Assembly (NCBI GenBank): GCA_031288005.1
Contig: JAITSE010000012.1
Span: forward strand, 1 to 16,547
DNA from: Treponema sp.
GTDB lineage: Bacteria > Spirochaetota > Spirochaetia > Treponematales > Breznakiellaceae
Reading direction: 5' to 3'
DNA length: 16,547 nt
Below are positions 1-6,221 of this stretch, one piece after another (position 1 is the first letter of the stretch; the number at the start of each line of letters is the position of its first letter). The translations under genes and the position numbers were made by a program. The notes under the pieces were generated by a model. The model was not told the DNA's origin. It worked only from the letters and a program-made list of their open reading frames with translations, and searched no databases.

Positions 1-638
1 GCCGTCAGCCACTGGATCAGCAGCTTCTGAATCAGAATACAGCCGGCAAGGAAAATCCCGCCGCCGATCAGGAACACCAGGAAGTTGTAGCCAATCTCCC
101 GGGAGTAAAGCTGTACGCCCTCCGGGGTGTAGTAGAATTTCCCGATGGAGATTGTGGCCGCGATCAGGTACGTAAAGGCCGCGTTATTACAGATGAGGGG
201 ACAGACGGTTCCGCCCATGATGATCAAAGCCAATATGACAAAGATCACCGGAATAAAGGCGTACTTAAATTCCAAAAGGCCCGGTTCTCCCCTGAATACC
301 GCGCTTTGCCCCATCAACTGCCAGGTCGCCCAAAAGAGCAGCAGGGACATCAAGAAACCGAATGTGCCGCCGCAGAGAATCTCCGGAATTTTCTTTGGAT
401 TGTTGCCCATAATGAAGTACAAGATGGTTACGAAGAACATGGGCCAGGTGGGAGTAGAGAACGAATTGTACACGTTGGGAAAGAATTTACCGCTGGCGGT
501 CAATATCTTGTCAAAGACAGGAAAGATGAAGGAGACACTGGAAAAATTAACGATAAATACCCACAGGAATACGGCCCCCGTTACCAGCACCGTACCCTTA
601 TCCGGTTTTTTGAAATACTCACTTGTTTCAATCTTCAT
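1..638 (-). CDS. Multi-pass membrane protein, 3'-truncated by the window edge
   Basis: The minus strand reads open without a stop from ATG at 638 to base 1, giving 212 residues of an incomplete protein. It begins MKIETSEYFKKPDKG and then has several long hydrophobic stretches: about residues 16-40, 65-78, 88-110, 128-148 and 185-207. The pattern of hydrophobic helices joined by short polar loops suggests an inner-membrane transporter or channel, but I do not recognise the family. The start is chosen because GGAGG (644-648) lies 5 nt upstream; an in-frame ATG at 650 is possible but overlaps that site. A TTGACA/TAAAAT promoter lies upstream. The gene is divergent from the YhfZ-like regulator and shares two promoter boxes with the FAD oxidoreductase gene, so it may carry that pathway's substrate (inference). 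Plus-strand frames over this stretch are shadows. Confidence 0.8.
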   Translation of the reverse strand, partial: MKIETSEYFKKPDKGTVLVTGAVFLWVFIVNFSSVSFIFPVFDKILTASGKFFPNVYNSFSTPTWPMFFVTILYFIMGNNPKKIPEILCGGTFGFLMSLLLFWATWQLMGQSAVFRGEPGLLEFKYAFIPVIFVILALIIMGGTVCPLICNNAAFTYLIAATISIGKFYYTPEGVQLYSREIGYNFLVFLIGGGIFLAGCILIQKLLIQWLT

Positions 639-670
639 TTGGTCCTCCATAGGTATGCGTTTTTTCGGAT

Positions 671-692
671 CAATAATCGGCCGGCATTATTG
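671..692. repeat. Inverted repeat CAATAAT-N8-ATTATTG in the leader of the membrane protein gene
   Basis: Perfect 7-bp arms (671-677 and 686-692) flank CGGCCGGC. It overlaps the end of box 2 by two bases and lies 33-54 nt upstream of the membrane protein start. It could be a further operator or an mRNA hairpin in the leader; the sequence alone does not decide. Confidence 0.5.
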
Positions 693-711
693 AATGTACA
701 TTTTTATGTAC
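691..711 (-). promoter_or_regulatory. Shared downstream box 2, copy A (GTACA-N6-TGTAC palindrome)
   Basis: Read on the minus strand this is GTACA-N6-TGTAC followed by ATTCA. The same palindrome with the same ATTCA tail occurs at 1909-1929 in front of the composite gene. Here it falls about 8-28 nt after the predicted transcription start, a typical repressor position. Confidence 0.6.
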
Positions 712-724
712 TATCCGATTTTTA

Positions 725-754
725 ATTTTACCAGCCAAATTCCATTCTTGTCAA
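725..754 (-). promoter_or_regulatory. Sigma-70-type promoter of the membrane protein gene
   Basis: On the minus strand there is a perfect -35 TTGACA (749-754), an 18-nt spacer and a -10 TAAAAT (725-730). Transcription should start near 718, giving an untranslated leader of about 80 nt. Conserved boxes sit on both sides (764-781 and 691-711) and recur at the composite gene's promoter. Confidence 0.7.
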
Positions 755-763
755 ATGTTTTTT

Positions 764-781
764 GCAACTATTCGGTTATAG
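764..781 (-). promoter_or_regulatory. Shared upstream box 1, copy A
   Basis: Minus-strand CTATAACCGAATAGTTGC lies 9 nt upstream of the -35 of the membrane protein promoter. A near-identical box (CTATAACTAAATAGTTAC, 1851-1868) lies 8 nt upstream of the -35 of the composite gene promoter. Position just upstream of -35 suits an activator site. It also lies between this promoter and the divergent regulator promoter, so it could act on both. Which protein binds is inference. Confidence 0.6.
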
Positions 782-822
782 CGCGGTTTCGGAACTTTTC
801 TTGTTCTCCGGTGTTTTTGTGA

Positions 823-851
823 CTGACACGGTCAGCTTTTTTTTATATAAT
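823..851 (+). promoter_or_regulatory. Promoter of the yhfZ-like regulator with overlapping small palindrome
   Basis: CTGACA (823-828, five of six matches to TTGACA), a 17-nt spacer and a perfect TATAAT (846-851) point toward the regulator gene. The -35 is embedded in the inverted repeat CTGAC-ACG-GTCAG (823-835), a possible autoregulation site (inference). Confidence 0.65.
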
Positions 852-892
852 GATCCCGGCTTATAAATTATCCGGTTGGGGGATGATACCTT

Positions 893-1834
893 TTGCATAA
901 TCGCCCGGACTTTGGTCCGATTTCTCATAAATACAAGAAATCCTGGTTAATCAATACCTGTACCGCCCGGGATCTGATCGGTTTTTCCGCCGGCGACCGG
1001 CTGCCGACGGTTCAGGAATTCACCCAAAAACACGCTTCCTCCCGGGGAATTGTGCAAAAGGCCCTGGAAGGATTACAAAAGAGCGGGGCTATTACCCTGG
1101 AGAAACGGGGCAAAATGGGAACGTATATCGGCGCCATAGACCAGGCGGCTCTTTTCCGGCTGGGAGGGCTTGAGTATATTACCGCCACCATGCCCCCGCC
1201 TATTACCGGCGATCTTGCCGGGCTTGCCACAGGAATTTGCGATGTCATGGGGGAATGTCCCGTACCCTTCAACTTTGCCTTCATTCATGGATCGGACAAG
1301 CGGGGGGCGGCCCTCTCCCGTATGGTCTACGATTTCGCCGTTACTTCCCGGACCGCGGCCGCCCGGCTCACGGCCAGGTATCCCGATTTGGACACCCTGA
1401 TGTTCCTGGACGGGTGCGTCTACTCGCCGCCCTTTGTGCTTTGCAGTAAGCGACCGGGAGTTTGGGATATCTCCGACGGGGACACTATAGCCGTGGACCC
1501 TTCCAGCGTGGATCAATATGTGCTGACCAAACGGTTCTGCAAGGGGAAAAAGGTACGGATCATTGAACGCCCCTACGTTACCTGCCGGGCTCTTTTTATT
1601 TCCGGGGACATCGATTTTATGATTTACCGGGACGAAGCCTGGATACGGGATTATAAGATTCCGGCGATCCCCTTTAAATACGGACAGACATCAAACTACC
1701 TTCTTCCGGCTATTCTTATCAACAAACATAACTACAACATCGGGAATATTCTTAAACCGTTTCTCCGCCCTTCAATTATCGCCGAAAACCAAACCGCCGT
1801 CCTGGAACACCGCAAGGAAATCCAGATTTATTAA
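893..1834 (+). CDS. YhfZ-family GntR-like transcriptional regulator
   Basis: A 313-residue protein. The N-terminal third (about residues 20-80) is a winged helix-turn-helix of GntR type, containing GDRLPTVQEF and then a QKALEGLQKSGAI stretch. The rest resembles a periplasmic-binding-protein-like effector domain. It aligns by eye with E. coli YhfZ along much of its length: the GDRLPT.QE region, the A[TM]P.P....LA.G segment after the HTH, and a FAFIHGSDKR...YDFAVTSR segment where YhfZ has YYAHMRGAD...YDMAVVSR. The start is a TTG; GGGGG (878-882) lies 10 nt upstream, and an ATG at 883 is followed immediately by a stop. The gene lies between two target-like promoters that share two boxes, so it is the natural candidate to control the membrane protein and the composite gene. 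Effector unknown. Confidence 0.72.
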   Translation: MHNRPDFGPISHKYKKSWLINTCTARDLIGFSAGDRLPTVQEFTQKHASSRGIVQKALEGLQKSGAITLEKRGKMGTYIGAIDQAALFRLGGLEYITATMPPPITGDLAGLATGICDVMGECPVPFNFAFIHGSDKRGAALSRMVYDFAVTSRTAAARLTARYPDLDTLMFLDGCVYSPPFVLCSKRPGVWDISDGDTIAVDPSSVDQYVLTKRFCKGKKVRIIERPYVTCRALFISGDIDFMIYRDEAWIRDYKIPAIPFKYGQTSNYLLPAILINKHNYNIGNILKPFLRPSIIAENQTAVLEHRKEIQIY

Positions 1835-1850
1835 GAATTTTGAACTTACA

Positions 1851-1868
1851 CTATAACTAAATAGTTAC
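1851..1868 (+). promoter_or_regulatory. Shared upstream box 1, copy B
   Basis: CTATAACTAAATAGTTAC contains the palindrome TAACTA-AA-TAGTTA (1854-1867) and lies 8 nt before the -35 of the composite gene. It matches copy A (764-781, minus) at 15 of 18 positions with nearly the same distance to the -35. Confidence 0.6.
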
Positions 1869-1876
1869 GAATTTTC

Positions 1877-1906
1877 TTGACAGGCCGGCGGCGGTCGGGC
1901 TATTAT
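1877..1906 (+). promoter_or_regulatory. Sigma-70-type promoter of the FAD oxidoreductase/PurL composite gene
   Basis: Perfect -35 TTGACA (1877-1882), 18-nt spacer and -10 TATTAT (1901-1906). The longest open frame would start at the TTG that forms this -35, which is one reason to place the true start downstream at 1940. Confidence 0.7.
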
Positions 1907-1908
1907 AA

Positions 1909-1929
1909 GTACAAATTAATGTACATTCA
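1909..1929 (+). promoter_or_regulatory. Shared downstream box 2, copy B (GTACA-N6-TGTAC palindrome)
   Basis: GTACA-N6-TGTAC with an ATTCA tail, as at copy A (691-711, minus). Here it begins 2 nt after the -10 and so covers the transcription start, a position expected for a repressor. Confidence 0.6.
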
Positions 1930-1939
1930 GAGGGGACGG

Positions 1940-4900
1940 ATGCTGGAAGCAATCAAAAATACCTTGAAAGAAGCCCTTCCGGATTTAGAGCCGGAACTCT
2001 TTATGGACGAACGGGGTATCCTGACCATCAAGGGCGAGTGCGCCGCCTGGGAAGAAGTCGTTGCCGCCGGGCACCTGGCGGCCGCGCCGTCCGGAGTGAA
2101 GAATGTGGTAAACGAGCTTTCCGTCCGGGGAAAACCCAGCCCCCGCAAGGATTACGCTCCGTACCGGGAAATGGGGATGAAGGCGGGGCGCATTGATACT
2201 GTTGACGTGCTTGTCGTCGGCGCGGGTATATCCGGCTGCGCCGTTGCCCGGGAATTGTCAAAGTACCGCCTCCGGATCATCGTCGTGGAGAAGGGGGACG
2301 ATGCGGCCTCCGGGGCGACCAAGGCGAACAACGGCAACATCCATCCGGGGCACGATGTAAAGCCGGGTACCCTCAAGGCGAAACTCAACATCCGGGGAAA
2401 CGAGATGTACACCCAATGGGCAAAGGAGCTGGGCTTCGAATTCCAGCGCTGCGGCCTCATGGGGGCCGTCACCGACATCCGCCTGCGGCCCCTCCTTGAA
2501 AAAGCCGCGGAAGGCGCCCGGGCCATGGGGGTTTTCGATCCACGAGTTTTTGACGGGGAGGAGGCCAAGCGCCTGGAGCCGGGATTCGCGGAGCAGGGGA
2601 TAGAACCGGCGGCGGCGATATGGCTGCCCTCCATGGGGCTGGTGGAGCCCTACAAGGTTGCCATGGCCCTGGCGGAGAACGCCGCCATAAATGGAGTCCG
2701 GTTCCTCTTCAACTGTACTGTCGCGGATATTCTGACGCGGGAGGGCCGGATAAGCGGGGCTCTTACCAGCCGGGGCGTCATCGAGGCGTCGTATATCATC
2801 AACTGCGCCGGGGTATACGCCGATGAAATTTCCGCCATGGCCGGGGATAAGTGCTACACCATCCATCCCCGCAAGGGTACCATCGCCATTCTCGATAAGA
2901 ACCGCAAGCCTGTGTACCACGCCCTGGCGGGGATATTGGGGGACACAAGCAGAAAAAAAAAGAACGAGTCCAAGGGCGGCGGCATGTGCCGTACCCCCGA
3001 ATGGAACGTCCTCATGGGGCCCTCCGCCACGGAGGTTCCCGACAAGGAGGACCTGAGTTCCACGCCGGAAGATCTTGCCTATGCCATGGGACTGGGGGAA
3101 CGATACGGCATCGGGTACGGCGATATCATCCGGTTTTTTGCCGGAAGCCGCCCGGCGGATTACAAAGAGGATTTCTTTATCGAACTCTCCCCGGTTACCC
3201 GGCCGTCCTTTGTCAGGATATCGGCGACGGTGCAGTTGAACAGATGTATGTTCTGGCAGGGCGAGATCATTGCCGACCTCCCGCGGGTCTTCCTCAACAC
3301 CAACGGCGCTCCCCGGCGGGCTAAGGCGCGTATCTCTGCCGGAGAGAACGTCCCTGCGCCTGATGACGCCGGGGATGCCGCATTGTCCGCCGGAGAACTT
3401 CTTAAAAACCTGGAGCGGGAACTGGGTTCTCTGCGGAGCGGGAGCCGGCGGGGGCTGCAAGAGCGTTTCGACGGCTCCATAGGCGCGGCGTCTGTGCTTT
3501 TCCCCTGGGGCGGGGAAACTCAGGGAACGCCTGAGTGCGGCATGGCGGCGCTGATCCCGTCTCTGACAAAGGAGAGCCTGACCGCGAGCCTCATGAGCTT
3601 TGGATATGACCCGGATATTTCGGCGCGGGACCCCTACGAAGGGGCCAAAGGCGCGGTCCGGGAAGCTCTGGCGAAATTCGTCTGCCTTGGCGGGCAATAC
3701 CGGAAGGCCCGGCTTTCCTTCCAGGAGTATTTTGAGCGGACGGACAGTCCCGAATCCTGGGGCAAACCCGCGGCGGCTCTCCTTGGGGCGCTGGAGGCTC
3801 AGCTTGCCCTGGCGGTCCCCGCCATAGGGGGCAAGGACTCCATGTCGGGCAGTTATCAGGATGAAGAGCGGGGTATCAGCCTGGCGGTCCCGCCAAGCCT
3901 GGCTGCCTTTGCCGCCGGGACCGTCCCCGCCCGGCTGGTCCGCTCAGGCGCGTTGAGCGGCGAGGCGGGGAATATCGTCCTCCTCCTAAGCCAGGGCCAG
4001 GCGGCAGGGGCTTTAGAAGCCGGCGAAGGTGAATGGGAGCGGTTCAAGGCCAACATGGAAACCCTGGAGGCATTAAACCGCCGGGGGCTTGTCAAAGCCG
4101 CTTATCCGGTGGGTCCCGGAGGAATCGCCGCGTCCCTGGCGCTCATGGCCTTTGGGAATATGACGGGCCTTGAAGTCTATGCGGAAACCCTGGCCCTTGC
4201 CGGGGGAGACGCCTGCCAAGGTTCGGCGCTGGTAGAGTTATCCGGCGCGGGCGGCGCTGAGGCCGAAATCGCCCGGGGCCGTATCGCTGCCCGGACCCTG
4301 GATACGCCTGTGTACCGCATCCTGGGAGCCGCCGCGCGGGAGGAGGCGAAGCCGTCTGCCGTGGAAGTTCCCCTTGCGGCGCTGCGCCGGGCTTACGAAT
4401 CTCCCCTGGCCCAGGTCTACCCCCAAACTTCCCGCGAGGCCCCCATAACGGAGGAGGAGGCGGCCAGGGCCCGGGCCGTCATCACCGGATATAGCCGGAA
4501 AGCTCCGCGGAAAACGCCCCGGTTCAAGACTGACGGCAAGCCGCTGGCGGTTCTGCCGGTGTTTCCCGGGACCAACTGCGAATGGGACATGGAGCGGGCT
4601 TTTAGGAAAGCGGGGGCGCGGACTCGGCTTGTGGTATTCAGGAACCGGAACCAGGAGGATATTGCGGAATCTATCGCGGAACTGGCCGCCGCCATTGGGG
4701 AAGCCCAGATACTGGCGCTGTCAGGGGGGTTCAGCGCCGGGGATGAACCTGACGGTTCGGGGAAGTTCATCGCCAACGTGTTCCGCTCTCAGGCGATAGC
4801 GGACGCGGCGGCGTCCCTTTTGGAGGACCGGGACGGCCTTGCGCTCGGCATCTGCAACGGGTTCCAGGCGCTGATCAAGCTGGGACTCGTGCCTTATGGA

Positions 4901-5335
4901 ACCAGCCGCCCGGCGGACGAAACCATGCCCACCCTCACCTTTAACCGCATAGGCCGGCACGTGTCCCGCATGGTTCGTACCCGGGTCATGTCAACTATGT
5001 CCCCCTGGCTTTCCCTGGAAGAACCCGGAGCGATACAGGTGATTCCCGTAAGTCATGGGGAAGGCCGGGTTGTTATCCGGGAGGATGAAGCGGCGGCCCT
5101 CTTCCGCGCCGGGCAGGTCCCCTTTTGCTACGCCGGCGCAGCGGGGGAACCCGCTCTGTCAGAGCCAGACAACCCCAACGGCTCAGACTTCGCCATTGAA
5201 GCCCTGACAAGCCCTGACGGGCGAGTCCTTGGGAAGATGGGACATTCGGAACGCTGCGGAGACTATGTACACATCAACATCCCCGGCAACAAACGCCAGC
5301 GTATCTTTGAGGCCGGAGTACGGTATTTTGAATAA
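1940..5335 (+). CDS. Composite protein: BON-like domain + FAD-dependent oxidoreductase fused to the C-terminal half of FGAM synthetase (PurL)
   Basis: A 1131-residue frame. ATG 1940 is chosen because AGGGG (1931-1935) precedes it and the promoter covers earlier starts. Residues 1-65 resemble a BON domain. Residues about 86-417 are a COG0579/GlpA-type FAD oxidoreductase: dinucleotide motif VVGAGISG (92-99), later FAGSRPADYKEDFFIE, after which its usual C-terminal FAD-binding end is missing. Residues about 417-435 read on the other strand as another FAD oxidoreductase (LFNCTVADILTKDGRVTG). Residues about 436-1131 match large single-chain PurL from its middle (MFWQGEIIADLPR) onward: second AIRS-like half with GGKDSMSG near 630, then a glutamine amidotransferase domain (from about 868) with GICNGFQ (Cys972) and GHSE (His1102, Glu1104). 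PurL's N-terminal domains, including the first AIRS half with its catalytic His region, are absent. FGAM synthesis is therefore doubtful; glutaminase activity could survive. Real fusion or chimera is open. Confidence 0.8.
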   Translation: MLEAIKNTLKEALPDLEPELFMDERGILTIKGECAAWEEVVAAGHLAAAPSGVKNVVNELSVRGKPSPRKDYAPYREMGMKAGRIDTVDVLVVGAGISGCAVARELSKYRLRIIVVEKGDDAASGATKANNGNIHPGHDVKPGTLKAKLNIRGNEMYTQWAKELGFEFQRCGLMGAVTDIRLRPLLEKAAEGARAMGVFDPRVFDGEEAKRLEPGFAEQGIEPAAAIWLPSMGLVEPYKVAMALAENAAINGVRFLFNCTVADILTREGRISGALTSRGVIEASYIINCAGVYADEISAMAGDKCYTIHPRKGTIAILDKNRKPVYHALAGILGDTSRKKKNESKGGGMCRTPEWNVLMGPSATEVPDKEDLSSTPEDLAYAMGLGERYGIGYGDIIRFFAGSRPADYKEDFFIELSPVTRPSFVRISATVQLNRCMFWQGEIIADLPRVFLNTNGAPRRAKARISAGENVPAPDDAGDAALSAGELLKNLERELGSLRSGSRRGLQERFDGSIGAASVLFPWGGETQGTPECGMAALIPSLTKESLTASLMSFGYDPDISARDPYEGAKGAVREALAKFVCLGGQYRKARLSFQEYFERTDSPESWGKPAAALLGALEAQLALAVPAIGGKDSMSGSYQDEERGISLAVPPSLAAFAAGTVPARLVRSGALSGEAGNIVLLLSQGQAAGALEAGEGEWERFKANMETLEALNRRGLVKAAYPVGPGGIAASLALMAFGNMTGLEVYAETLALAGGDACQGSALVELSGAGGAEAEIARGRIAARTLDTPVYRILGAAAREEAKPSAVEVPLAALRRAYESPLAQVYPQTSREAPITEEEAARARAVITGYSRKAPRKTPRFKTDGKPLAVLPVFPGTNCEWDMERAFRKAGARTRLVVFRNRNQEDIAESIAELAAAIGEAQILALSGGFSAGDEPDGSGKFIANVFRSQAIADAAASLLEDRDGLALGICNGFQALIKLGLVPYGTSRPADETMPTLTFNRIGRHVSRMVRTRVMSTMSPWLSLEEPGAIQVIPVSHGEGRVVIREDEAAALFRAGQVPFCYAGAAGEPALSEPDNPNGSDFAIEALTSPDGRVLGKMGHSERCGDYVHINIPGNKRQRIFEAGVRYFE
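3188..3245 (-). pseudogene. Antisense fragment of a second FAD oxidoreductase inside the composite gene
   Basis: The minus strand encodes LFNCTVADILTKDGRVTG, which matches LFNCTVADILTREGRISG encoded on the plus strand at about 2703-2757 in the same gene. Thirteen or more residues agree while many third codon positions differ, so it is a piece of a diverged paralogue in opposite orientation and not a simple fold-back of the local copy. Its ends coincide with the place where oxidoreductase homology stops and PurL homology begins. Exact borders are uncertain by several bases. Confidence 0.6.
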
Positions 5336-5353
5336 GGGCGAAAAAGACTTCTT

Positions 5354-5369
5354 GCGTCAAATTTGACGC
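5354..5369. repeat. Perfect 16-bp palindrome GCGTCAAATTTGACGC
   Basis: Lies 18 nt after the composite gene's stop, in a short convergent intergenic region. No T-tract follows, so it is not a clear terminator; it looks more like a symmetric protein site. Confidence 0.5.
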
Positions 5370-5404
5370 CCGGCAGACGCCGCCAAGCAATAAACCCTGT
5401 GGCC

Positions 5405-5421
5405 TGAGACTCATGGTCTCA
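5405..5421. terminator. Hairpin TGAGAC-N5-GTCTCA between convergent genes
   Basis: Six-bp perfect arms with loop TCATG, followed by AAAA on the plus strand. It sits 18 nt beyond the stop of the minus gene and 70 nt after the plus gene, so it could serve as a weak bidirectional terminator. No strong T-run is present. Confidence 0.35.
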
Positions 5422-5438
5422 AAACTCCCCGCAATTAT

Positions 5439-6113
5439 TTAGCGGCCAAAAAAGCCAAGCCGTCCGTATTTGTGCCATCTGCCCAAGTTACGGTTGTTAT
5501 TTTCTTCTATAATTTTAAATATATATGCCGCGAATTCCGCATCTTCCCCGGCATCTGAGAAGAAGGCCAGGGTCTGGTAGGGCTTGTCCGAAGCGACGGC
5601 CAGAAGCCCCTGAGCAAAGGCGCGGAACGATGCGCTTACCGAAGGCCCTATGAGGTCTGACTCCCCCTTTCTTTCATTCCCGGCGGTTGCGTCTGAAAGC
5701 GCCAGCGCCAGAGTACCGCCTCCCCGTGCGTTAAACGAGGCGGTAAGCTCTTTTACCAGGAAAAACCAGCCCTTTATATAATCGTTCACCAGGATATCAA
5801 TGTCCGCAGGAGCGAGTTGATCCGCCCGCCTTCGTAATGAGGGCGGCGCACAGACCACTATAGCCTCGTCAATACGGTCAAGCCGGTTTTCCGCCGCAAG
5901 AATCAGAGTACGGGCGGATATAGCGCTTCCAGGATTCCAGTCTAAGGAAATTCTTGCCTGACCGCTTCCCTGCGGCCCGGACCTGTCCCTGGCCGGGTCA
6001 AGGCGGTTAAAAATAAAAGCCGCGGCGTACTGCTCGACTCTTCTCTCCGATTCAGCCGCCAGCGCTTCCGAAATAGGCGAATCAACTCCCGCAATAAAGA
6101 TACCCCTGGTCAT
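5439..6113 (-). CDS. Degenerate short-chain-dehydrogenase-like protein
   Basis: A 224-residue protein from ATG 6113, chosen because the fold signature begins right there (MTRGIFIAGVDSPIS). An in-frame ATG at 6194 would add 27 residues of unlikely composition; neither start has a good Shine-Dalgarno, so the start is uncertain. The layout follows the SDR/Rossmann plan: first strand plus turn (GVDSPIS instead of TGxxxGIG), an IVVCAP strand near 90, then NDYIKGWFFLVKELTASF like the SDR helix NVKGPFFLTREL, and GGGTLALALSD like the SDR strand before the active site. The catalytic YxxxK is replaced: VSASF stands where YSASK is expected. It is probably not a working dehydrogenase and may have a binding or structural role (inference). 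It follows trpS on the same strand. Confidence 0.6.
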   Translation of the reverse strand: MTRGIFIAGVDSPISEALAAESERRVEQYAAAFIFNRLDPARDRSGPQGSGQARISLDWNPGSAISARTLILAAENRLDRIDEAIVVCAPPSLRRRADQLAPADIDILVNDYIKGWFFLVKELTASFNARGGGTLALALSDATAGNERKGESDLIGPSVSASFRAFAQGLLAVASDKPYQTLAFFSDAGEDAEFAAYIFKIIEENNNRNLGRWHKYGRLGFFGR

Positions 6114-6221
6114 AATAGCTACTTTAACCTGCCGCTGCGCTTTGGCGCAAGTATTCTTTCCGGCCAGGCAATACAGCCCCAATGAACGGCCCATGCTGGC
6201 TTGAATTGTTAACGCTGAAAA

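Noticed and set aside
145..725. Plus-strand open frames of 182 and 139 codons
   Set aside because: They lie over the minus-strand membrane protein, which has a ribosome site, a promoter and coherent hydrophobic segments; the plus frames have no such support.
2258..3697. A 479-codon minus-strand open frame
   Set aside because: It is antisense to the composite gene, Arg/Pro/Gly-rich as expected for the reverse of GC-rich coding DNA, and matches no family; only the short antisense piece near 3188-3245 (in another frame) is homologous to something.
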